Source of the DNA: Novosphingobium sp. SG707
Lineage (GTDB): Bacteria; Pseudomonadota; Alphaproteobacteria; Sphingomonadales; Sphingomonadaceae
Direction of reading: 5' to 3'
Assembly (NCBI RefSeq): GCF_012275515.1
Contig: NZ_JAAZQL010000004.1
Location: 310,001 to 374,000, forward strand
DNA length: 64,000 nucleotides
Shown: positions 1-6,850 of the stretch, in pieces
Layout of the letters: each line of letters begins with the position of its first letter
Position numbering within the stretch: position 1 is the first letter of the stretch
Program-made: the position numbers and the translations under genes
Notes under the pieces: model-generated
What the model saw: only the letters and a program-made list of their open reading frames with translations
Told to the model about the DNA's origin: nothing
The model's database searches: none

Positions 1-150
1 GATGGCCCGATAACCGGCGGCCATCAGCGCGGGCACCTGCGGCGCCCAGGCTCGGCCCGAATTGCTAATGCCATGGAGCAGGAGAACCGGTCGCCCTTGC
101 CCCATGTCGACAAAATAATTGGTGCGACCCTGCACTGTGAAAAAGGCCAT
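1..150 (-). CDS. alpha/beta hydrolase, N-terminal part only (runs off the window)
   Basis: Only the first 50 residues lie in the window. They contain an LLLHGISNSGRAW segment, the oxyanion-hole HG motif region found near the N-terminus of alpha/beta hydrolases; the nucleophile and the rest of the triad lie outside, so the substrate cannot be inferred. The ATG at 148-150 is preceded by a good ribosome binding site (GAAAGGAAAC). No signal peptide is visible, so the enzyme is probably cytoplasmic. The gene starts 20 bp after the stop of a truncated MFS gene on the same strand, which suggests a former transporter-hydrolase operon. Confidence 0.75.
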   Translation of the reverse strand, partial: MAFFTVQGRTNYFVDMGQGRPVLLLHGISNSGRAWAPQVPALMAAGYRAI

Positions 151-170
151 GATTGTTTCCTTTCGATGGT

Positions 171-401
171 TCAGTCAGATTGCTCGCCGGTCCGCAGGCC
201 CAATGCCGCCTGCATCCGCTTGGAACCGGGCAGGCACAATCCCATGAGCAGTACCGGCAAACTGGTCAGCATATCGTCCAGCCCTGCCTCGCTCTGCGTC
301 AGGCCGAGCAATGGCCCGATCGAGGCCGGCCTGGGGCGCAGATCGATGCCGGAGCGCAGGATCACGGCCGCAAGCAGCAGCCAGCCGGAAGATTTTGGCA
401 T
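171..401 (-). pseudogene. MFS transporter, N-terminal remnant (CynX/NimT-like)
   Basis: This 76-codon frame encodes one to two hydrophobic segments followed by a pattern (LRSGIDLRPRP..IGPLL...AGLDDMLTSLPVLLMGL) typical of the first two helices of CynX/NimT-type major facilitator transporters. The protein then stops, although the family is normally about 400 residues with 12 helices, so it cannot transport. It is probably a deletion remnant. The ATG at 401 is the natural start, and the stretch upstream carries two operator-like dyads. Assignment rests on recognising the N-terminal signature only. Confidence 0.55.
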
Positions 402-450
402 GATGACATTCCGATAGGATGGTCGCGCTTGCGCTTGGGCTCATTCCCAA

Positions 451-491
451 TATGTCTCTACATAGAGATATATATCTTGATGTCAAGATAT
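451..491. promoter_or_regulatory. two adjacent inverted repeats, MarR/PadR-type operator candidates
   Basis: Two dyads lie side by side upstream of the truncated MFS gene. One (455-468) is TCTCTA-CA-TAGAGA, which extends outward to 451-472 with one mismatched pair. The other (472-491) has perfect 9-bp arms, ATATCTTGA-TG-TCAAGATAT. The second resembles the ATCTTGA-N2-TCAAGAT sites bound by several MarR-family repressors (family knowledge). No regulator gene is found next to it, so the operator may have outlived its regulator. Confidence 0.5.
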
Positions 492-685
492 TTGGCGATG
501 GACAGGGTGCCACCGCCGACCAGAACGCCAATGCGCAGCTTTACAAGATCACGTCCGCGCAAATTGCTGGCGATGGGAAGGTCGAACAAGGCGCGGTCGC
601 GGCGGTCTTTTTCCTCGCGGCGAGACCGATAGCCGCCAATCAGCGCGTTGATGCGTCGGAAGGGGGATTGCCGCCGCCAAAACCG
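458..685 (-). pseudogene. remnant of a tyrosine-recombinase integrase
   Basis: A 75-codon frame bounded by stops and lacking a start codon encodes RDRALFDLPIASNLRGRDL followed by VKLRIG. This closely resembles the conserved RDxALFNLAIDSKLRGCDLVxLxV segment of a group of phage-type integrases common in proteobacteria. The catalytic Arg-His-Arg-Tyr region is absent, and the frame runs out in the operator-like dyads at 451-491, which marks an old junction near 490-510. It is non-functional and shows past mobile-element activity in this flank. The sequence from 690 to 890 holds nothing else I recognise. Confidence 0.55.
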
Positions 686-890
686 CTATCCGATGGCTCG
701 AACGGGATCATGCAAAGCGCCCCTGCGTTCATCCAAAACGAAAGGGTTGATCCTTCAGGCAAAACCGTTTCGGACAAAGCTCGGCAATCTTTTCCTTCAA
801 ACCTTGTTTGCCGACCTTGGCGTTAATACGTTACCGCCTGCGGTTGCGCGTTCTTTCTGCGCGATCCAAATAGTCCCCAAGGATTTTGAT

Positions 891-1529
891 ATGAACCCCC
901 TGATCGAAAAGCTGTCCTGGCGCTATGCGACCAAAAAATTCGACCCCGCCAAAGCCGTCCCGACCGAAAGCGTCGAACGGATCATCGAGGCCGTTCGCCT
1001 GACCGCAACCTCGAGCGGTCTCCAGCCCTTCGAACTGCTGCTGGTAACGAACCCGGAAGTTCGCCAGAAGATCCGCGCCGTATCGTGGAATCAGGCGCAG
1101 ATCACCGATTGTTCGCATTTGCTGGTGTTTGCCGCGTGGGACGACATCACGCCCGAGCGGGTCAACATGATGTTCGACCTGACCAATGAAGTGCGCGGCT
1201 TTGTCAATGAAGGCTGGGAAAATTACCGTCAGCAGTTGCTGGGCATCGTTGGCGCAAGGGGCACCGAGGCAAATTATCAGGCAGCGGCGCGCCAAGCCTA
1301 TATCGGTTTGGGATCGGCATTGGCGGCGGCCGCTTTCGAAGAAGTCGATGCCACGCCGATGGAAGGCTTCGATCCAGAGGCTGTTGACGAAATACTGGGC
1401 CTTAAAGCACGTCATCTGCGCAGCGTGATCCTGCTTCCGCTCGGCTATCGGCAAGCCGAGGGCGACTGGCTCGTCAATCTCAAGAAGGTCCGCCGTGATC
1501 GCAATGCTTTTGTGACCGAAGTCCAATAG
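891..1529 (+). CDS. NAD(P)H-dependent nitroreductase family protein
   Basis: This 212-residue protein begins MNPLIEKLSWRYATKKFDP, the FMN-contacting N-terminus of NfsB-type nitroreductases, where the Arg-Tyr-xx-Lys-Lys segment binds the flavin phosphate. A second flavin-binding region, YIGLGSALAAAAFEEVDATPMEGFDP, lies near residue 140, and the length fits the family. Such enzymes reduce nitroaromatics, quinones or flavins with NAD(P)H in the cytoplasm; the substrate here cannot be told. The ATG at 891 was chosen over upstream in-frame starts because family homology begins there and AAGGA stands just before it. It is monocistronic and followed by a hairpin. Confidence 0.85.
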   Translation: MNPLIEKLSWRYATKKFDPAKAVPTESVERIIEAVRLTATSSGLQPFELLLVTNPEVRQKIRAVSWNQAQITDCSHLLVFAAWDDITPERVNMMFDLTNEVRGFVNEGWENYRQQLLGIVGARGTEANYQAAARQAYIGLGSALAAAAFEEVDATPMEGFDPEAVDEILGLKARHLRSVILLPLGYRQAEGDWLVNLKKVRRDRNAFVTEVQ

Positions 1530-1537
1530 CAATGACC

Positions 1538-1576
1538 CGTAATGGCGGCATACCCCGTCGGGTTGCCGCCATTACG
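1538..1576 (+). terminator. 13-bp perfect hairpin after the nitroreductase gene
   Basis: CGTAATGGCGGCA and its exact complement TGCCGCCATTACG flank a 13-nt loop, starting 9 bp after the stop codon. No uridine tract follows, so it is either a weak or factor-assisted terminator or an mRNA 3'-end stabiliser. From here to 1811 I see only a short doubtful reading frame. Confidence 0.5.
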
Positions 1577-1615
1577 GCGCCGGGCCAGACGAATGGCGGG
1601 CAGCCGCCCTAGCCA

Positions 1616-1741
1616 ATGCTTTTGTCCGCAACATCGGCTGCCGAACCCGCAGAGGAAACCGCACCGCAGGAATGCCATGACGTCGTTGTGAAGGCCAAGG
1701 CTATCGACCAGCTTCCCGGCAATATCACCCAGCTGCGATGA
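1616..1741 (+). other. doubtful 41-codon reading frame
   Basis: An ATG-initiated frame encodes a short peptide starting MLLSATSAAEPAEE and ending NITQLR. There is no Shine-Dalgarno sequence and no recognisable domain, and an in-frame stop lies just upstream. It could be the remnant of an exported protein or chance. It is recorded because it is the only coding-like stretch in this gap. Confidence 0.15.
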
Positions 1742-1811
1742 TTGTATCATCATACACTGGCCATGGTTCCTTGGCCTCAAGGTGGCGAAAGTCCTGAAGG
1801 GCCCTTCGAAA

Positions 1812-2198
1812 TCACCAGCGATAATAGTGATGATGGTGATGGTGATGATGATGGTGGTGATGATGGTATACCGGCCGCGGGACCCAGCCCCACCCATTCC
1901 AAACATAGCCGTTATCATAGAACCAACGCGCACTGTGGTGATGGTGGTGATGGTGGTGATGATGATGGTAGTAGCGGCCGTCGCCGCCCCAATACTGGGC
2001 TTCGATCAGGCGCGGCTGGGCCGCCGCAGCGGCATCTGCGGCGTTCAGACGGGCAGCGGCATCGGGCACCGGCTCAAACAGATCGGCATAGGACGTCGCC
2101 TCCGGCACAGGGGCCGCGAGGGCGGGCGGGGCGGCGAAGGCAGAGGCGGCAATGGCCAAGGCCGCTGCGCCTGAGAGAATATGTTTCTTACCGGTCAT
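1812..2198 (-). CDS. secreted histidine-rich protein with two polyhistidine runs
   Basis: The 128-residue product starts with a clear Sec signal peptide (KK, then an alanine-rich hydrophobic core, cleavage near PALAAP at residue 30). A mid-section with the segment YADLFEPVPDAAARL leads to a tail dominated by 11 consecutive histidines (about 78-88) and 13 more (about 112-124), separated by an aromatic stretch with YDNGYVWNGWGWVPRPVY. Such runs bind Ni, Zn, Cu or Co, so a periplasmic metal sink or chaperone is plausible (inference). The ATG at 2198 has AAGGAGC at good spacing, which favours it over the start 60 bp upstream. The runs mix CAC and CAT codons, so they are maintained as coding rather than being a simple trinucleotide repeat. 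Confidence 0.7.
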   Translation of the reverse strand: MTGKKHILSGAAALAIAASAFAAPPALAAPVPEATSYADLFEPVPDAAARLNAADAAAAAQPRLIEAQYWGGDGRYYHHHHHHHHHHHSARWFYDNGYVWNGWGWVPRPVYHHHHHHHHHHHHHYYRW

Positions 2199-2346
2199 AC
2201 GCTTGCTCCTTGCGTCACGACGCGGAAGACCAAGGGGCTCCCGCTTCACTGGCAACAAACGCAGACATAATGGGGCGGGCTTGACCCATCGCTGAACCCG
2301 CCCGACATCCGAAGTTCAGCAAGCGCTGCCTGCCGCGCCGTGGCGA

Positions 2347-3081
2347 CTACTCACCGCTTTTCTGCTTGGCATGAGCGCGGGCCGCCCTCGCCATGTTGCG
2401 ATATGTCCCGTCGAACACGGTGTTCGTCGAGGAAAGCCAGCGTGTCCCCTCGGCCAGAGCATCGCGGCTTGCCGAAAGCCGACGCGATCGCATTTCCCGT
2501 TGCGCGGCGTCTTCCCGTCCCATTGCCTGCAGCTCAAGGTCCGGTTCGGAGGGAATGCAGATGAAGCTGATGAAAGGCTCGCCCTTGCGAAACACATGCG
2601 TGGTTCCGGGCGGCGGGGCCTTGAAGATGCAGAAATTGATCATCGGCCACCACTCGCTCCGGATCAGCGCCGGAACCGCAAGTGGGGTCGAGTTGGTCGC
2701 GTCGGTGAAGAAGCGGGGGTGCGGTTCACAACGGATCGCCCATCCCGGCGGCGCGGCCAGGTCAAGCGAGAGCTGATAGGAATAATAGTCCTCGCCAAAG
2801 GCGCGGAACGGCGGCCACATCGCCCCTTCCTCTGGCGGGGCGCCCCAATCGGCCTCCAGCACGACTTTGCCGTCGACCGAGCGCACGCGAAGTTCCGGGT
2901 CGAAGGGATAGAGCAGTTCCACGCCGTAGCGCGCGCTCTCCGAAAAGGGGATACAGTGCCAGGGCTGTTCGTGACTGCCGTCGACGCGTTGTTCGGAGGC
3001 GCCTGCCCATCCGGGCACGGTGATGCGGATTTGCTGCGGATCGGAACGATCACCATAGGATCGATAGCTGACAACGGGCAC
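2347..3081 (-). CDS. conserved protein of unknown function (possibly DUF6065-like)
   Basis: This is a 244-residue soluble protein without signal peptide or membrane segments. It begins MPVVSYRSYGDRSDP and contains conserved-looking aromatic segments (PWHCIPFSESARYGVELLYPF, then SEWWPMINFCIFKAPPPGT) and a charged C-terminal tail rich in Arg and Ala. The layout reminds me of the DUF6065 family, but I cannot confirm this, and no catalytic motif is evident. It stands alone between the His-rich protein and the beta-lactamase, all on the minus strand but separated by gaps too wide for obvious coupling. Confidence 0.6.
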   Translation of the reverse strand: MPVVSYRSYGDRSDPQQIRITVPGWAGASEQRVDGSHEQPWHCIPFSESARYGVELLYPFDPELRVRSVDGKVVLEADWGAPPEEGAMWPPFRAFGEDYYSYQLSLDLAAPPGWAIRCEPHPRFFTDATNSTPLAVPALIRSEWWPMINFCIFKAPPPGTTHVFRKGEPFISFICIPSEPDLELQAMGREDAAQREMRSRRLSASRDALAEGTRWLSSTNTVFDGTYRNMARAARAHAKQKSGE

Positions 3082-3244
3082 GCGACTTCTCCACCATTGG
3101 CCTTTGCACTGTGTGGGTATTCAGACCGCAAATGAACACCCGATGAGCATGAAGCTGCTGCTTTCATCACAAGGCGCCAACGGGTGCATGTCAGAGCCCC
3201 TGCACCCACGGCGCGCCCAACCCACCGGCGATCAGTGCCCCAGG

Positions 3245-4126
3245 CTATAGAGGCGCTTGGCCCCGCTCCGACTTTATGCGTTGATCCAGCGCCTTGCGTG
3301 AACGCTCGACATAGGCGCGGCAGGCGCCGGGCTGGTTGTTGTATCGGCCTTTGCCCGCATTGTCGGGATGGGCCGAAATCAGGATATCGCAGGGCGTCGC
3401 GCTCATCGCGGCATAGCTGCTGCGGAAACCGGCGATGATCGGGCGGGCGCGCGGTGCCGTATAGCGATAATCGTCGGTCGAAACCGGGTTCAGACTGGAG
3501 GCGAACACAATCGTCCGGCATGCCCGCCCTTCGCACGATTGCCAGCGCCAGCTCATGCTGCCCATCGTATGCCCCGGCGTCGCCAGTGCGGTGATGGTTG
3601 TGTTGCCCAGCCGCAAAGTCTGGCCGCCACGGATCACCTGCACCTTTGCAACCGCCGGCCAGGAGGAATTATAGCCACGCTGCGGATCATCCGGCGCCAT
3701 GCGACCGGCCATCAGCCCTTGCGCGCCGCGCGGACTGGCAAGAACGGTGGCGCCGGTATCGCGCGCCAATGCTGAGATCCCGCCCGCATGGTCGAAATGG
3801 GGTTCGGTGCTCAGAATATATTTGATGTCACGCGGGCGAAAGCCAAGCCGCTTGACGTTGTTGAGAATGGCAGGCGCCGCCTGCGGCAGGGCGCCGTCGA
3901 TCAGGATCAGGCCTGCGCCTGTATCAATCAAGGCAACACTCAGGCCGCCAAAGCCAACAAGGTAACTATTGCCAAAGATCTTCTCCGGCGCCGCCGGGAC
4001 CAGCCATTCGGCGGTATGAGAGCCGATGATCGGCTTTGTCAGCGGATCTTGAGCCGGTTGCGCTGATGCGCTGATCGGGGCCAACAAAGCTGCCAGCGCG
4101 CCCGCTATCCATGGTGTTTTCGACAT
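3245..4126 (-). CDS. subclass B3 metallo-beta-lactamase with Glu at position 116
   Basis: The 293-residue precursor has a Sec signal peptide (cleavage near SASAQ, residue 22) and a metallo-beta-lactamase fold. In place of the B3 zinc motif His-x-His-x-Asp-His it has Glu108-Pro-His110-Phe-Asp112-His113, so standard residue 116 is Glu. The other ligands are present: His186 (H196) in TPGHTMGS and His253 (H263) in SAHPDNAG. Ser210 in FASSLNP matches the B3 Ser221. Variants with altered residue 116 are known in B3 (GOB-type Gln, and a Glu group sometimes called B3-E). It should hydrolyse beta-lactams in the periplasm. The ATG at 4126 has AAGGAG 9 nt upstream. The divergent AmpR-type gene suggests inducible expression. 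Confidence 0.88.
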   Translation of the reverse strand: MSKTPWIAGALAALLAPISASAQPAQDPLTKPIIGSHTAEWLVPAAPEKIFGNSYLVGFGGLSVALIDTGAGLILIDGALPQAAPAILNNVKRLGFRPRDIKYILSTEPHFDHAGGISALARDTGATVLASPRGAQGLMAGRMAPDDPQRGYNSSWPAVAKVQVIRGGQTLRLGNTTITALATPGHTMGSMSWRWQSCEGRACRTIVFASSLNPVSTDDYRYTAPRARPIIAGFRSSYAAMSATPCDILISAHPDNAGKGRYNNQPGACRAYVERSRKALDQRIKSERGQAPL

Positions 4127-4199
4127 TCGCACGTCTCCTTCGCGGCAAAAACTGCGGCAGGGGAGGCGCCGAAACAAAGCATCATTTCTCGACAGAGCC

Positions 4200-4214
4200 A
4201 TGAGCTTGCTTCAT
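4200..4214. promoter_or_regulatory. candidate LysR/AmpR binding box between ampR and the beta-lactamase gene
   Basis: ATGAGCTTGCTTCAT contains a T-N11-A LysR box with dyad arms TGA-GC and GC-TCA. It lies 75-88 bp upstream of the beta-lactamase start and just ahead of the ATG at 4224. Its position supports the shorter AmpR start, since the longer one would put the box inside the coding region. This is inference from sequence pattern only. Confidence 0.4.
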
Positions 4215-4223
4215 ACCTTGGCG

Positions 4224-5114
4224 ATGCACCGCGCCCAGCTCCCCCTCAACGCCCTGCGCGCTTTCGAGGCGGCGGCGCGCCATCTGAACTTTACCCGCGC
4301 GGCCATCGAACTGTGCGTCAGCCAGGGAGCCGTCAGCCATCAGGTCGCGCAATTGGAGCGGCGGCTCGGCACGCGTCTGTTTCATCGCCTGCCGCGCGGC
4401 CTTGCGCTGACCGATGATGGACAGGCGCTGGTGCCGGTGCTGGCCGACATGTTCGACCGGGTGGGCGCGGTGCTCGACCAATATGCGGACGGACGGTTTC
4501 GCGCCGTGCTCAACATCGGCGTGGTCGGCACCTTTGCAACCGGCTGGCTGCTCCACCGGCTGGATGGGTTCACGCGCGCCTGCCCTCACATCGACCTGCG
4601 CGTTTCAACCAACAACAATCGCGTCGACATCGCAGCCGAAGCACTCGATTTTGCAATCCGGTTCGGAGACGGCGCCTGGCATGGCACCTTTGCCGAACCT
4701 CTGTTTGAGGCCAGCCTGACCCCGCTGTGTGCGCCATCCATCGCCGCCCGCCTGAGCAGTCCGCGCGACCTCGCGCAGGAGGCGCTGCTGCGTTCGTATC
4801 GGCCCGATGAATGGCGCCGCTGGTTCGAGGCGGCGGGCAGCCCGCAACCCGTGTTGCGCGGCCCGGTGTTCGACAGTTCCGCCTTGATGGTCGCGGCGGC
4901 GGCCAATGGCTTGGGTGTGGCGCTGGCGCCCGCCGCCATGTTCACCCGCGAATTGATCGCCGAACGTCTGGTCCAGCCCTTCGACATTACGGTCGATGCC
5001 GGACGCTACTGGCTGACGCGGCTCCTCTCCCGCAAGGAAAGCGACGCCATGCGGTCCTTCCGCCACTGGCTGCTGCACGAAGCTGCCGCAGAAGCGCCAG
5101 TAGCTTCCAATTGA
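4224..5114 (+). CDS. ampR: AmpR-like LysR-family regulator of the adjacent beta-lactamase
   Basis: The 296-residue protein starts MHRAQLPLNALRAFEAAARHLNFTRAA-type sequence, very close to AmpR (PLNSLRAFEAAARHLSFTRAA), with a helix-turn-helix in the first 60 residues. The effector domain carries the AmpR hallmark GVVGTFATGWLLHRL and STNNNRVD. In known systems AmpR senses peptidoglycan fragments (anhydro-muropeptides against UDP-MurNAc-pentapeptide) and activates the divergent beta-lactamase gene. An upstream ATG at 4200 is possible, but the start at 4224 matches the usual AmpR N-terminus. Neither start has a strong ribosome binding site. Confidence 0.85.
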   Translation: MHRAQLPLNALRAFEAAARHLNFTRAAIELCVSQGAVSHQVAQLERRLGTRLFHRLPRGLALTDDGQALVPVLADMFDRVGAVLDQYADGRFRAVLNIGVVGTFATGWLLHRLDGFTRACPHIDLRVSTNNNRVDIAAEALDFAIRFGDGAWHGTFAEPLFEASLTPLCAPSIAARLSSPRDLAQEALLRSYRPDEWRRWFEAAGSPQPVLRGPVFDSSALMVAAAANGLGVALAPAAMFTRELIAERLVQPFDITVDAGRYWLTRLLSRKESDAMRSFRHWLLHEAAAEAPVASN

Positions 5115-5158
5115 TACATTCCAAACGGTAGTTGGTTCACCTGCGCTCGGTGTACCTG

Positions 5159-5281
5159 AATTGGGATAAAGCGGCGATGGAGAGTTCCTTCTCTTCCCTC
5201 AAGACCGAACGGGACCGCAAGAAGATCTATCGGTCACACGAGAGCGCCAAGCCGCCACTTCTCAGCATATGGGAAGCGGAC
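5159..5281 (+). pseudogene. IS3-type transposase C-terminal remnant
   Basis: A short frame after ampR reads NWDKAAMESSFSSLKTERD and then KIYRSHE. This matches the end of the DDE catalytic core of IS3-family OrfB transposases (xWDNAAMESFFSSLKTER..K.YR), including the final catalytic Glu in AAMES. Asp-Lys replaces Asp-Asn and the sequence degenerates within 30 residues. The first part of OrfB, OrfA and the terminal repeats are not visible, so it is a dead fragment. Confidence 0.6.
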
Positions 5282-5361
5282 AAAAGGGGGCATCTCATCA
5301 ATTCACAGCGCTGCCCTAAGAGACCAGCGGCGCAGAACGCAACGAAATGCCCACAAACCCT

Positions 5362-6792
5362 TCAGTTGCCGGGATCAGCGGTCTTTATCGCCGGGCCAGC
5401 TCCAATGTGATCGGCCTGATCTTTGGCCTGGACACCCTCGGTAAAGGTGCTGTCGAGCTCTGGCAGCATGGTCTTGTTCCAGTCCTGCCACATCCCCGCC
5501 AGTCGAGCGAAGTCTTCAGGCCTGCGCTGCTTGAGGTTGGCTCGCTCCAGAGGATCACTCACGACATCGAAGAGATAGGTATTGTCCGCGATCTTCAGGA
5601 ACTTGAGGTCACCATCACGAAGGGCGCGCTGATGATTGGCCTTATAGCGCCAATAAAGCGTCCGCTTGACGTCTGTGCCGCCTCGCAAGGACGGGAGGAG
5701 GTCCATGCCGTCCAGCGGATATTTTTCGTCCGGCCTGACCCCGGCGGCGGACAGCAAGGTTGCCACCCAGTCCATCGTGATGCTGACCTGATTGTTCGTC
5801 GTGCCCTGAGGCAGGCCGTTGGGCCAGGAAATGATCGAAGGCACACGCAGGCCCCCTTCGAGCAGCTCGGTCTTTTGCCCGCTGAACGGCCAGGTATCGG
5901 CAAAACGCTCGCCACCATTGTCGCTGGTGAACACGACGATAGTGTCTTCCCTCAGCTTGTGCGCATCAAGCGCCGACAGGATCCGGCCCACCTCGGCATC
6001 CATCGCCTCGATCATTTTGGCATAGGTTGCGTTGCTTCCGCCGTCCAGATCACGAAGGCCGGTCCCGCCGATGCGCTCTGATTCCGCCTGATCGCCGGGG
6101 CCTTCCCACGGCCAATGGGGAGCGTTGAAATGAACGCTCAGGTAGAAGGGCTTGTCCAAAGCCGCACTGCGCTCAATGAAGTCCGCAGCATGTTCACCCA
6201 GCTGGTTCGTCAGATAACCGGGGATCTTGACAGGCTCATCATTGCGCCAAAGATCGTCGTTGTCGCGTGAGCCCTTGTGCGAAAAATAATCGAGGGCGCC
6301 GCCCCGGAAGCCGAAGAATTCCTCGTAACCGCTTTTCAACGGACCGAAATCCGGCAGGCTCCCAAGATGCCACTTCCCCATCAGCGCCGTGCGATAGCCG
6401 GACGCTTTCAACATGGAAGGAAGCGTCGGGTGTTCGGGCGGCATTCCAATACCGGCACTGTCACCGGCAATGGGCTCTTCCAGCCCGACGCGCAGGCGGT
6501 ATTGATAACGCCCGGTGATCAGCGCGGTGCGGGTCGCCGAACACACTGCGGAATTGGCATAGGCCTGCAATTGCCTGACGCCCCGCTTGGCCAGACTGTC
6601 GATAGCAGGGGTTCGGACATCGGGCCTGCCGTAGCAACCGACATCCGCATAGCCCATGTCGTCGGCGAGAATGAACACGATGTTTGGGCGACGGCTCTTG
6701 CGGGCGGTCGCCCCAAAGCTGGCGGTTGAAACAGCGGACAAAGCGCCCAAGCCCGCTATAGCCCTGCGCCGCGTCGTGGTCATACCCATCAT
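5362..6792 (-). CDS. Tat-exported type I sulfatase (arylsulfatase family)
   Basis: This 476-residue protein has a twin-arginine signal (TTRRRAIAG followed by a hydrophobic stretch), then RRPNIVFILADDMGYADVG, which supplies the calcium-binding Asp pair at residues 44-45. The sulfatase signature CSATRTALITGRYQYR places the formylglycine-forming Cys at residue 84 and Arg at 88. Downstream HWHLG-type (MGKWHLG) and TSDNGG motifs complete the metal site. It hydrolyses sulfate esters in the periplasm. It follows, on the same strand, the remains of a TonB-dependent receptor that may once have imported the sulfated substrate. The substrate is unknown. Confidence 0.88.
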   Translation of the reverse strand: MMGMTTTRRRAIAGLGALSAVSTASFGATARKSRRPNIVFILADDMGYADVGCYGRPDVRTPAIDSLAKRGVRQLQAYANSAVCSATRTALITGRYQYRLRVGLEEPIAGDSAGIGMPPEHPTLPSMLKASGYRTALMGKWHLGSLPDFGPLKSGYEEFFGFRGGALDYFSHKGSRDNDDLWRNDEPVKIPGYLTNQLGEHAADFIERSAALDKPFYLSVHFNAPHWPWEGPGDQAESERIGGTGLRDLDGGSNATYAKMIEAMDAEVGRILSALDAHKLREDTIVVFTSDNGGERFADTWPFSGQKTELLEGGLRVPSIISWPNGLPQGTTNNQVSITMDWVATLLSAAGVRPDEKYPLDGMDLLPSLRGGTDVKRTLYWRYKANHQRALRDGDLKFLKIADNTYLFDVVSDPLERANLKQRRPEDFARLAGMWQDWNKTMLPELDSTFTEGVQAKDQADHIGAGPAIKTADPGN

Positions 6793-6821
6793 CTACTCCC
6801 AAAATCTGCCTTGATTGGTCA

Positions 6822-6842
6822 GGGGCGGCCGCTAGCCGCCCC
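6822..6842 (-). terminator. hairpin between the receptor pseudogene and the sulfatase gene
   Basis: GGGGCGGC and GCCGCCCC form an 8-bp stem with a 5-nt loop immediately after the receptor stop codon. It lacks a T-tract, so it may be an attenuator or RNA-processing site rather than a strong terminator. Confidence 0.35.
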
Positions 6843-6850
6843 CGAGCCGA

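Noticed and set aside
1820..1975. GTG/ATG-rich repeated trinucleotides that look like a microsatellite or a short CRISPR-like array
   Set aside because: They encode the polyhistidine runs on the minus strand; there are no spacers or fixed repeat units.
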